Origin: Corynebacterium heidelbergense
Lineage (GTDB): Bacteria > Actinomycetota > Actinomycetes > Mycobacteriales > Mycobacteriaceae
NCBI RefSeq assembly: GCF_028609845.1
Contig: NZ_CP063191.1
Location: forward strand, 1,860,001-1,924,000
Reading direction: 5' to 3'
Length of the DNA: 64,000 nt
Positions within the stretch are counted from its first letter, which is position 1, and each line of letters opens with the position of its first letter. The notes below the pieces were generated by a model, which did not search any database, was not told the origin of the DNA, and saw nothing but the letters and a program-made list of their open reading frames with translations. The translations under genes were made by a program, and so were the position numbers. Below, piece after piece: positions 56,487 through 64,000 of this stretch.

Positions 56487-57539
56487 ATGAGGCCCCAGCA
56501 GACCCTGAACACCCCGCCGCGCCTGGCCCAGTCCCCCGCAGTCATGGGCGTGAATATCGCCCTCCACCTGCTCTTAGTCGCCGCTGCCGCCCTGGCCTGG
56601 GCGACGGGCAACCTCCATGGGGCCTTCTCCTTCGGCCTGATCCTCACGGCGTACACCTTAGGGCTGCGCCACGCTTTCGACCCGGACCACATCGCGGCGA
56701 TCGACAACACCACTCGCGCCTTGCAGACCCGCGAGCGCACGCCGCAGAGCATCGGCATGTTCTTCGCCTTGGGCCACTCCACCGTTGTCGTCCTCGCCGC
56801 CGGTCTCGTGGCCTTGTCCGCCCAGTGGGCCGGGTTGACGCAAGACTCCCCGGTGACGGAAGCTCTCGGCATCTGGGGCGCGGCGTTCTCCGGCGTCACC
56901 CTGCTGATCCTGGCAGTAATCAACCTGCTGACGCTGCGCTCCCTGTACCGGCAGATGCGGAAGTCCCGGTCGATGGGCAATGGTGTGCCCGCGAGCGCCG
57001 AAGTCGGCCGGGAGGGGTATCTCCCCGACGGTTCCCTGCCGCGCGGGCCGCTGACCAGCCTACTGGGACCCGCGCTGCGCAGGGTGACCCGCCCGTGGCA
57101 CATGTACCCGGTGGGCTTCCTCTTCGGCCTGGGCTTCGATACCGCCACGGAGGTCTCGCTGCTCATCCTCGCGGCCGGCGGGGTCGCGGCGGGGGCCCCG
57201 TGGTGGGTGACGATGCTGCTTCCCCTGGCCTTCACGGCCGGGATGGCCCTGCTGGATTCCATCGACGGGGTCTTCATGGCTCACGCCTACCGCTGGGCCC
57301 TGAACCGCCCGCATCTCAAGCTGCGCTACAACATCACAATGACTGCCGTATCCGTCCTCTTCGCCGTCCTCATCGGCGGCACCGGCCTGATGAGCCTGGC
57401 CAGCGAACTGGGCCTGCCCGGCTTCGCCTGGGTGGAGGGTGTCAATCTGGATTACGCCGGTTTTGTGGTGCTCGGGCTGTTCGTCACGATCTTTTCCACG
57501 GCACTGGCCCTGTGGCGGCGTCGCCCCCAGATGTCCTGA
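56487..57539 (+). CDS. HoxN/NixA-family nickel/cobalt permease
   Basis: This 350-residue protein with eight or so helices carries the family signatures RHAFDPDHIAAIDN (metal-selecting helix), MFFALGHSTVVV, GLGFDTATEVSLL and LLDSIDGVFMAHAY. It imports Ni2+ or Co2+. No urease or cobalamin genes are in the window, so the metal cannot be assigned. It is divergent from folD. Confidence 0.92.
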   Translation: MRPQQTLNTPPRLAQSPAVMGVNIALHLLLVAAAALAWATGNLHGAFSFGLILTAYTLGLRHAFDPDHIAAIDNTTRALQTRERTPQSIGMFFALGHSTVVVLAAGLVALSAQWAGLTQDSPVTEALGIWGAAFSGVTLLILAVINLLTLRSLYRQMRKSRSMGNGVPASAEVGREGYLPDGSLPRGPLTSLLGPALRRVTRPWHMYPVGFLFGLGFDTATEVSLLILAAGGVAAGAPWWVTMLLPLAFTAGMALLDSIDGVFMAHAYRWALNRPHLKLRYNITMTAVSVLFAVLIGGTGLMSLASELGLPGFAWVEGVNLDYAGFVVLGLFVTIFSTALALWRRRPQMS

Positions 57540-57559
57540 GGCCGTCGAACCCCCTCAGG
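57535..57559. terminator. Hairpin between convergent permease and trmL genes
   Basis: CCTGAGG and CCTCAGG pair over 7 bp with an 11-base loop, spanning the permease stop codon and ending 4 bp before the trmL stop. Confidence 0.5.
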
Positions 57560-57562
57560 CTG

Positions 57563-58072
57563 TCAAGCACCGTCCGGGAACCCTAGCTGCCGCCAGACCT
57601 CGTAGGCCGCCACCGCCGCCGCGTTGGACAAGTTCATGCTCCGCCGCCCGGGCAGCATGGGAATCCGCACCCACTGGCTGATCTGCGGATCCGCGAGCAC
57701 CTCGTCCGGCAACCCGCTGGGTTCCGTGCCGAACAGCAGCACATCCCCGCGCCGGTATTCCACGTCCGTATGCCACCGCGTCGCCTTGGTGGTGAAGGCG
57801 AAGATGCGCGCACCGCGGAGCGCCGCGAAGGCCGCCGCGATGTTCTCGTGCCGGTGGACCACTGCCAGCTCGTGGTAGTCCAGGCCCGCGCGCCGGACAT
57901 GCTTGGCGTCCAAATCAAACCCCAACGGCCCCGCCAGATGCAGCACCGCGCCCGTGCCCGCACACATCCGAATCGCATTGCCGGTGTTCGGGGGAATAGC
58001 CGGCCGGTCGAAGACGATGTGCATCGGGGGCGGCGACGCCTGCTCCGCAGGGCGATCACTGAGTGTGCTCAC
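57563..58072 (-). CDS. trmL: tRNA (cytidine/uridine-34-2'-O)-methyltransferase
   Basis: This SPOUT methyltransferase shows HIVFDRPAIPPNTGNAIRMC, LHLAGPLGFDLDAKHVRRAG, LLFGTEPSGLPDEVL and the knot motif RSMNLSNAAAVAAYEVWRQ. It methylates the wobble base of leucine tRNAs using SAM. GTG 58072 gives 169 residues; ATG 58024 (directly at MHIVFDRP) is an equally plausible start. Confidence 0.9.
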   Translation of the reverse strand: MSTLSDRPAEQASPPPMHIVFDRPAIPPNTGNAIRMCAGTGAVLHLAGPLGFDLDAKHVRRAGLDYHELAVVHRHENIAAAFAALRGARIFAFTTKATRWHTDVEYRRGDVLLFGTEPSGLPDEVLADPQISQWVRIPMLPGRRSMNLSNAAAVAAYEVWRQLGFPDGA

Positions 58073-58121
58073 CGCCCGAAGCTTAACCCACCCCGACCGA
58101 CAAGCAGGTAGAACGGAACCC

Positions 58122-59411
58122 ATGACTGAACCAACAGCCGCTGCCAGGGACTACGACATTGTGGTGTACGGCGCCACCGGATTTGTCGGCGCCCTCACCG
58201 CCAAGTACCTCGCCGAACACGCCCCTGAGGGCATCCGCATCGCGCTGGGCGGGCGCACCAAATCGAAACTGCGGAGGGTCCAAAACGATCTCAGCGAGGT
58301 CAATCTCGATGCGGCCCATTGGGGAATCATTGCTGCGGACGCTACCGACAACCGCGCCCTCCGCAGCCTCGCGGAGAGCACCACGGTGGTCATCTCCACG
58401 GTGGGGCCGTACGCCAAGTACGGCAAGCAGCTCGTTGCCGAGTGCGCCGCCGCCGGTACCCACTACGTGGACCTGTGCGGAGAGGTGCTGTTCAACCGCT
58501 ACACCATCGATCATCACCACGAGCAGGCCCGACAGACCGGGGCCCGCATCATTCACGCCTGCGGTTTCGACTCGGTGCCCTCGGACATCGGCATGTTCCT
58601 GCTGCACCGCGCCGCAGCGGAAAAGGGCGTGGGCCCCCTGGCGGAGGCAACGATGCTCGTGAAGATGAAGGGCGGCCTGTCCGGGGGCACCGTGGACTCC
58701 ATGCGCGGGCAAATCGCCACGATGCGACACGACAAGGACGCCGCCAAGCTGCTGCAGGACCCCTACAGCCTGTCACCGGACCGGGAGAGCGAACCGGACC
58801 TGGGCAAGCAACCGGACTATGCCCTGGCCAAGGCCCAGGACTTCGGGGCCCCCGACGGCCACGCTGCTCCCTTCCTCATGGCCGGGGCCAACACCCGTGT
58901 CGTGCGACGCTCCAATGCCCTGCTTGGCCACGCCTACGGCAAGGACCTGCGCTACCGGGAGTTCATAGCCACGGGGCCCGGCCTCAAAGGCAAGGCCACC
59001 GCCGCCGGCCTGGCCGCCGGGACCGGCGCCCTATTCGGGGCCCTGCGGCAGGACAACCTGCGCGGGGTATTGAAGAGGTGGCTGCCGGAGCCGGGGCAGG
59101 GCCCCTCCGAAGAAGACCGGGAGCAGGGGTTCTTCCGGTGCGATTTCTACGGGCGCAGCACACCGGGGGCCGGGGTGGACGTCACCGCACGGGTGGCCGC
59201 CGAGGGAGACCCCGGCTACAAGGCCACGTCCCTCATGCTCGCGGAGGCCGCACTCACCCTGGCCCTCGGCGAGGACGGGCAGTCCCCGGAGGAGACGAGC
59301 CAGCGGGAGCCAGCCGGTGGCGGTGTCCTCACCCCCGCCACCGGGCTGGGCATGCCCTACGTACGGCGCCTGCGGGATGCGGGGATGACGCTCACCGCCC
59401 GCGCGCTCTAG
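58122..59411 (+). CDS. Trans-acting enoyl reductase/saccharopine dehydrogenase-like protein
   Basis: This 429-residue oxidoreductase has an N-terminal Rossmann fold (IVVYGATGFVGALTAKYLAE), then TTVVISTVGPYAKYG, AAGTHYVDLCGEVLFNR and HACGFDSVPSDIGMF. This is the actinobacterial family typified by mycobacterial trans-acting enoyl reductases and Rv2449c-like proteins. No polyketide synthase is nearby, so its substrate is unknown; envelope lipid metabolism is likely. ATG 58122 is preferred; the frame upstream overlaps trmL. Confidence 0.88.
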   Translation: MTEPTAAARDYDIVVYGATGFVGALTAKYLAEHAPEGIRIALGGRTKSKLRRVQNDLSEVNLDAAHWGIIAADATDNRALRSLAESTTVVISTVGPYAKYGKQLVAECAAAGTHYVDLCGEVLFNRYTIDHHHEQARQTGARIIHACGFDSVPSDIGMFLLHRAAAEKGVGPLAEATMLVKMKGGLSGGTVDSMRGQIATMRHDKDAAKLLQDPYSLSPDRESEPDLGKQPDYALAKAQDFGAPDGHAAPFLMAGANTRVVRRSNALLGHAYGKDLRYREFIATGPGLKGKATAAGLAAGTGALFGALRQDNLRGVLKRWLPEPGQGPSEEDREQGFFRCDFYGRSTPGAGVDVTARVAAEGDPGYKATSLMLAEAALTLALGEDGQSPEETSQREPAGGGVLTPATGLGMPYVRRLRDAGMTLTARAL

Positions 59412-59436
59412 CGCACTCCACCTGCCGCGCTCCTCC

Positions 59437-59451
59437 GGCGACTCAGTCGCC
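59437..59451. terminator. Hairpin between convergent genes
   Basis: GGCGA-CTCAG-TCGCC gives a 5-bp stem over the stop codon of the S9 peptidase gene, facing the end of the enoyl-reductase-like gene. It is short and lacks a T tract. Confidence 0.4.
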
Positions 59452-61296
59452 CGAGGCGAAGCGGCTCAAGTCCACCCGATCCACGAGGCCGAGCCCGCGG
59501 AAGAACTCCAGCATCCGGGTGGCGATGAGCTCGCGGGAGGCGGGCACCACGAACTGGTGGCCCTCCTCCGGCAGCACGAGGAATTCCACGCCGTCGTCCC
59601 CACCCCTGGCCTCCACAAGGGCGTCCCGCAGTTGCTGGGACTCCCCGATCGGCACGGCCCCGTCGTTGCCCCCGTGGATCAGCAGCACCGGGGCTAGCAC
59701 CTGGTCCGCCTTATACAGCGGGGAGATCTCCATGAGCAGCTCCGCGTCGTGCATGGGGTAGCCGTACTTCGGGGAAGCCGCGCTGGCCAGCCAGGGTTCC
59801 GTGGACTCGTAGTACGTCTCGAAGCTGGACATGCCGCAGGCATCCACCACGCCCACCACCAGATCCGGGTAGCGCGCCGCCGCGAGGGTGGAAAGATACC
59901 CGCCGTAGCTTCGGCCCCCGAGGAGGATCGCGTCGCGCTGGGCGAGGTGGGCGTCGATAAGAAATTGAACGGTATCCGCCACGTCATCAATGGCGCTGAA
60001 GCGACCGTAACGATCATCGGCGTGCAAAAATGCCCGGCCGTTGCCCTTGGAACCCCGGATGTTGGGCGTGAACACCGTCACCCCCGAATCGACCAGTGCC
60101 GTCAAACAGTCGTGATTCACCGGCCGGGACTGCCCCTCCGGGCCGCCGTGCAGATGGATGTACACCGTGCCCCGCGGGGACGGATCGGGGGCGACATACA
60201 ACCACCCGGATAGCTCCAGCCCATCGCGGGCGGTGTAGTGCACCAGCTCCGGGGCCTCCACCGCCGCCGTGCGCTCCTCCAACCGCTGCGCCCGCTGCGG
60301 ATTGCACGATTCCACGCGTGCCCCATCCACCCGCAAAATCTCCACGGATGGCGGCAAATTGGGGCCCTCCACCGTCACGCTCAGTAGGGAGCCGTCGTCC
60401 GTGATGGACAGGCCGAAGGCAACCATCCCCGGCACATCCACCGTCCGGCGCACCATCACCCGCTGATCCGCGCCCAGGATGAGCACCTCCAGGATGCTCA
60501 CCCCGTCCTGGTTCCACAGCACCGCCGCGGTGGACATGTCCTCGGAGATCACGAACTCGTCCACATCCGCATCGGGGGAGGCGATGAGCTCCTCCACCCC
60601 ACTCCGGCGCGGCGGGGAGGAGGGCAGGTCGATGGTCAACCGCACGATCCGCCGACGCTGGGCCCCATGGTCCGTGGCCAAAAACACCACGAGCGTCTCC
60701 GGGTCCAGCAGGAAAATGCGCCCCTCCTCCGTGGCCGCCCCCGGCTCGGGCGGCAGCAGGGGAATCCAATCGCCATTCGGGGTGGTCAGCAGCAGCTCCC
60801 GGTTTCCCCGCGGCCCCACGCGCATCAGGCTGTACTCCGCCTCCGCCGCGACGAGCAGCGAGTCGCTGCGCCGGTCCACCACCTTGTAGCGGGAGGTCTC
60901 CGGGTGCACCAGGCGGGCTTCAGTGACCCCGTCGCTGGCCACCGCGTCCATCGCCAGGAGGTGGTGATCCCACTCCACCAGCGTGGTCTTCGCGTCGAAG
61001 GTGTTGCGCAGGGACTTCGCCTCCGCCGCGTCCTGCTGCTCGGGGTCCGTGGGCACGATGAACGTCTCCAGGCGCTCCGAGCCCTTTGGGGAGACCTCGC
61101 AGGCGATCCACTTGCCGTCCGGGGAGTGCAGGACCTTCGTCACCGGCCCCTCCATCGGCAGGCGGATGGGCCGTTCAGGGCCTACCCCGTCCTCCGTGAG
61201 GTCCGCAAGAACCGCGTAGGGATAGCCGCCATCCCGCACGATGTAGGCAATTCTGCCGCCAATGGGTGCCAGCGAGGGGCCGTAGGTGTGCCGCAT
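59443..61296 (-). CDS. S9-family prolyl oligopeptidase/acylaminoacyl peptidase
   Basis: A 617-residue cytosolic serine peptidase. The N-terminal 350 residues are beta-propeller-like (repeated D-G-K/W-x-x strands such as LHSPDGKWIACEVS). The C-terminal alpha/beta hydrolase has nucleophile Ser about 462 in GGRSYGGYLSTLAA, Asp about 544 in HGGNDGAVP and His about 579 in PEEGHQFV. It cleaves short peptides. No signal peptide is visible. Confidence 0.9.
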   Translation of the reverse strand: MRHTYGPSLAPIGGRIAYIVRDGGYPYAVLADLTEDGVGPERPIRLPMEGPVTKVLHSPDGKWIACEVSPKGSERLETFIVPTDPEQQDAAEAKSLRNTFDAKTTLVEWDHHLLAMDAVASDGVTEARLVHPETSRYKVVDRRSDSLLVAAEAEYSLMRVGPRGNRELLLTTPNGDWIPLLPPEPGAATEEGRIFLLDPETLVVFLATDHGAQRRRIVRLTIDLPSSPPRRSGVEELIASPDADVDEFVISEDMSTAAVLWNQDGVSILEVLILGADQRVMVRRTVDVPGMVAFGLSITDDGSLLSVTVEGPNLPPSVEILRVDGARVESCNPQRAQRLEERTAAVEAPELVHYTARDGLELSGWLYVAPDPSPRGTVYIHLHGGPEGQSRPVNHDCLTALVDSGVTVFTPNIRGSKGNGRAFLHADDRYGRFSAIDDVADTVQFLIDAHLAQRDAILLGGRSYGGYLSTLAAARYPDLVVGVVDACGMSSFETYYESTEPWLASAASPKYGYPMHDAELLMEISPLYKADQVLAPVLLIHGGNDGAVPIGESQQLRDALVEARGGDDGVEFLVLPEEGHQFVVPASRELIATRMLEFFRGLGLVDRVDLSRFASGD

Positions 61297-61359
61297 AGTG
61301 GGTCAATCGTAGCCATAGCCGCTGCACACGGCCTTGTTCGGGGGTTATGGTTTGGTTCC

Positions 61360-62367
61360 ATGAGCATCTACGTGAACGCATACTCCACGGTCCGGCAGGT
61401 CCTGCCCTATGTGCCCGCACATCTCGCCGACGGTGGGGCGCGGGCCGGTCTACCGGATTCGGCGCAGGGATTGGCCTATGGGCCGGCACTGCACGAACGC
61501 AGCCTGGCCCACGATGAATACGTAGATGGGCAGTTCCTGGGGCCCTTCGTCACAGACTCGGACGATGCTCGGGCCCTCCAGGAGCACATCGACGGTTTCT
61601 TCGGCTATGCAGTGGCCCTGGGCCACCAACGAGCCGGGAGTTATACCGCCGCGGTCGATTCCGTCGCTCGGCATATCCGCACTATCCGCCGCCAGTACGT
61701 CTTCGAGCGCCCGGACAATTACTCTCCCTCCGATCTGCGGGAATTCTCCCAGTGGGCGGAGCAGGCGAATGCCATCTTCCTCATACAAAGCGACAGTGAG
61801 GTCCGTGATGCGCAAGGCCGGGATCTCTTGGGGACGCCCCCAACCTCCGCACCCACCCACCCCGCCGCCCGGGCGCGCCGGGATCGCATCCGTGGGCAAT
61901 TATGGGACGAGGGGATTCAGATCGCCCAATCCCTACCGCCGGTGCTCTCCGAGTTTGAGATTGTGCTGCGCCGGCCGGAGGAGATTTACGCCCAGGCCCA
62001 GTCCGTGCAGGGGGAGGACGCTGCGGTGGAGACTCTGCTGTGGGCCGTGGGGCTCGTTGAGGGTGATGTGACCTCGCTGTATCCGCCCGCCGAGCAGCGG
62101 GCAGCGGGTGGGGCCGGGGCAGCGGGGGCTGGGGAGACCCCGCCCAGCCAGCAACTGCGGCTGCGCAACATCGTGCAGTTCTGCGATGCCTTCGAGTACG
62201 TCTTTTCCATGCGGTGGTTTGCCGTGGATCAGCAGTTGCAACAAGATCGTCGGCACCCGGAGATCCTGGACCCCAGGGTGCAAGACGTGCTGCTGCAGCG
62301 CCACCGCGCCTTCGCCTGGATGAGCAACCACCGGGCCTCCTGGTCCGAGGTGGACCTGTCTACCTAA
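61360..62367 (+). CDS. DUF4272-like domain protein
   Basis: A 335-residue soluble protein. The segment ARRDRIRGQLWDEGIQIAQS, then LPPVL and RRPEEIYAQAQ, followed by a helical region (ETLLWAVGLVEGDV, DAFEYVFSMRWFAVDQQL) fits DUF4272. The first 150 residues hold a separate helical or alpha/beta region with FFGYAVALGHQRAGSY. ATG 61360 is chosen; earlier codons overlap the divergent peptidase. Function unknown. Confidence 0.65.
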   Translation: MSIYVNAYSTVRQVLPYVPAHLADGGARAGLPDSAQGLAYGPALHERSLAHDEYVDGQFLGPFVTDSDDARALQEHIDGFFGYAVALGHQRAGSYTAAVDSVARHIRTIRRQYVFERPDNYSPSDLREFSQWAEQANAIFLIQSDSEVRDAQGRDLLGTPPTSAPTHPAARARRDRIRGQLWDEGIQIAQSLPPVLSEFEIVLRRPEEIYAQAQSVQGEDAAVETLLWAVGLVEGDVTSLYPPAEQRAAGGAGAAGAGETPPSQQLRLRNIVQFCDAFEYVFSMRWFAVDQQLQQDRRHPEILDPRVQDVLLQRHRAFAWMSNHRASWSEVDLST

Positions 62368-62391
62368 GGCGGCCGGGGATACAGGGGAAAG

Positions 62392-63747
62392 CTACCGGGT
62401 GTGTTGGCGGAAGAACGCCAGGATCTCCCGCGTCGCCGTCACGGAGGTGGACACGCGGTTATCCGGCGCGCCGCGATGGGGCGTCAACACCTGTTTGGCC
62501 GCCACCCCGGATTCCCCAGCCCCGGCATTGGACTCCCCGGGCCATGCATGCCCGGCATCGGCGATCGCGAGGTGGGTGACCTCCACCCCGCTGCGGCAGC
62601 CGGGCCACTCCACGCGCAGAACCTGATCCGTCACCCGCGTGGTGGTGGGAGCACCGAAGCACCCGGACCGGGCGGCCAAGGCGCCGGAGTACTGCATCGC
62701 CGCCAGATAGGGGGTGGCGTGGCGGACCCCGCCGTTGTATTCGATGGTCGTGTCCTTCTTGCCGTGGATATCTAGATAGGGGACGCCCGGACCCGGCGCG
62801 AAAGCAGACACCTGCCCATCACGGGCCGCTTCCCCGCGGGGAGCGCATCCGGTCCACTCGCCCGGATAGTAGGCCCCAGCCACAGCCGCGAGCCCGGCGA
62901 ACTCCTGGGGCAGTTCGCAGGCCAACTTGCCCACAAAGCCGCCCCCATTGGACATCCCGGCCGCGTAGATGCGGTGCTTATCCACGTTGTACGTGGAGCT
63001 GAGGGAATCCAGGAGGTCCCGGGTGAACTGGATGTCCTGCCCGGGTTTGGTGGCATCTGCGTAGGGGGCTCCCTCCCACGCCAGCTTCTTGCCCTCCGCG
63101 TACACCACGATGGCGCCGTCGCGGCCCAGGCCGCTGTACCGGGACATCGATTCCGGCGTTTCCTTCCAGCCCGGGAAGGCCAGCACGAGGGGCAGTGGCT
63201 TGCCGGGCTGTCCCGCGGGTGTGGCGGTAGCGGGGAGGGCCAACAGGGCCTCGCGGCGTTCTCCGCTGCTGTCCAGGGAGATGCGTTCGATGCTGTTGGG
63301 GGCGGGGGCCCGCTTGAGGGGAATCTGGCGGGCCGGGATCCGGGCCTCTGCGGCGGGTTGGTCTGCGAAAGTTCCCGCAACAGTGCCGCCCTCGGCGGGG
63401 TTTTGCGGGGCGGTGGGGGTGATCGCGATGGCGCTGTCCGGCCCGCTATCCCCGGAGACCGCGGGGGTGACGGTGCGATTCGGTTTGGCACCCGGGGGAT
63501 TGGTGGCGGTGGCGCCGGGGGCCAGCGGACGGCCTTGGTAGTCCGCCGGTTCCTGGATGCTGTTGTGGCGGGCCCATTCCTCTGCGGTCCACCCCGTTGC
63601 CTTTTGCACGCCCACGCCGATTCCGGCGGCCGTGGTCACGAGGGCCACGCCTGCCAGCGATGCCGCGATACGGCGGCGCCGGAGGTGCTTGGCGGTGGGG
63701 TACTGATGCACTTGCTCGATTGTTCGCAAGAAGCCCACGGGTGTCAA
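62392..63747 (-). CDS. Secreted or membrane-anchored PHB-depolymerase-like esterase
   Basis: This 451-residue protein has a basic N-terminus (KHLRRRRI), a hydrophobic helix (about residues 28-46, probable anchor), a Pro/Thr-rich linker of about 90 residues and an alpha/beta hydrolase domain. The nucleophile motif is AAGMSNGGG, and the likely His is in IADAGHAWPG. It resembles the esterase/feruloyl-esterase/PHB-depolymerase family (LpqC-like). It acts outside the cell on an unknown ester. Confidence 0.82.
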   Translation of the reverse strand: MTPVGFLRTIEQVHQYPTAKHLRRRRIAASLAGVALVTTAAGIGVGVQKATGWTAEEWARHNSIQEPADYQGRPLAPGATATNPPGAKPNRTVTPAVSGDSGPDSAIAITPTAPQNPAEGGTVAGTFADQPAAEARIPARQIPLKRAPAPNSIERISLDSSGERREALLALPATATPAGQPGKPLPLVLAFPGWKETPESMSRYSGLGRDGAIVVYAEGKKLAWEGAPYADATKPGQDIQFTRDLLDSLSSTYNVDKHRIYAAGMSNGGGFVGKLACELPQEFAGLAAVAGAYYPGEWTGCAPRGEAARDGQVSAFAPGPGVPYLDIHGKKDTTIEYNGGVRHATPYLAAMQYSGALAARSGCFGAPTTTRVTDQVLRVEWPGCRSGVEVTHLAIADAGHAWPGESNAGAGESGVAAKQVLTPHRGAPDNRVSTSVTATREILAFFRQHTR

Positions 63748-63776
63748 TCGCTACAGCTTCTCGGCTACCCGCTGGT

Positions 63777-64000
63777 TCAACGGAAGTCCCGCGCCTTGGA
63801 GCCCAGCACGCTCGCCGCGGCGAGCTCCGGTTCCACGGCCTCCACCATGTCCGCCGCCACGCTGGCCGCACCCTCCGCGTTGGAGACGATGCCGCGGATG
63901 ACGACGATCCGGGCGTTTGCCGCGACCACCCGCTGCTTTTCCCACAGCCCCGGAGGGATGATGATGTTCGCCAGGCCCGTTTCATCCTCCATGCCGATAA
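63777..64000 (-). CDS. dnaE2: Error-prone DNA polymerase DnaE2, C-terminal end
   Basis: The last 74 residues of a gene that starts beyond the window's right edge. The OB-fold-like end (FLLxEDETG-type MEDETGLANIIIPPGLWEKQ, VVIRGIVSNAEGAASVAA) and the final ARDFR match the C-terminus of DnaE2/ImuC, the SOS-induced translesion polymerase. The frame is open to base 64000. Confidence 0.85.
   Translation of the reverse strand, partial: IGMEDETGLANIIIPPGLWEKQRVVAANARIVVIRGIVSNAEGAASVAADMVEAVEPELAAASVLGSKARDFR

Overview
The window is a gene-dense, high-G+C actinobacterial chromosome segment, most likely from a Corynebacterium. The grounds are the gene content and order: a LytR-CpsA-Psr enzyme, a trehalose-importer (tus-type) operon, purE/purK, birA, acyl-CoA carboxylase genes accD-accE-maf-sseA-accBC, upp, trpS, monomeric isocitrate dehydrogenase, metY and metX. 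This order closely resembles the cg0847-to-cg0750 stretch of C. glutamicum as I remember it. Genes are packed with many 1-17 bp overlaps, and I see no tRNA, rRNA, IS element or CRISPR array.

Layout. 1-2062: end of an LCP cell-wall ligase and a TIGR03089 protein. 2059-8270 (minus strand): two tandem BcrA-type ABC exporters, a PH-domain membrane protein and a NarL/DesK-type two-component system. 8334-12799 (plus): ABC trehalose importer with a small membrane protein. 12810-14612 (minus): purE-bioB-bsaP. 14649-17671 (minus): a YhgE/Pip membrane protein rich in heptad repeats and an ABC-like ATPase with an altered Walker A motif. 17877-20482 (minus): birA, a PH protein and purK. 20541-28771 (mostly plus): carboxylase subunits, maf, a rhodanese, accBC and glpK, interrupted by a minus-strand ATP-grasp gene. 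29519-34100: amidohydrolase, a shortened phosphomutase, a glutamate-cysteine-ligase-like gene and upp. 34228-37154 (plus): a small helical protein coupled to an NlpC/P60 protein, then an internally duplicated protein of unknown function. 37199-43862 (minus): a CUT2-type importer next to adenosine deaminase, a BrkB-family protein and trpS. 43852-47509 looks like an accessory or decaying patch. 47523-64000 returns to conserved core: xthA, an MFS exporter, icd, metY-metX, folD, a nickel/cobalt permease, trmL, an enoyl-reductase-like protein, an S9 peptidase, a DUF4272-like protein, a secreted esterase and the end of dnaE2.

How the genes fit together. Biotin is a recurring theme: synthase and its helper protein, ligase, and biotin-dependent carboxylase subunits. 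Trehalose recycling and carboxylation both serve mycolic-acid envelope metabolism. The methionine genes metY and metX follow two McbR-like operator copies. Several genes look reduced or broken: a CoA transferase frameshifted at a run of seven G, a cation/proton antiporter with an internal deletion, a phosphomutase without its C-terminal domains, and a shortened carboxyltransferase.

Limits. All calls come from reading the sequence and from remembered family features. No search or alignment was run. Start codons in this GC-rich DNA are often ambiguous, and this is noted where it matters.
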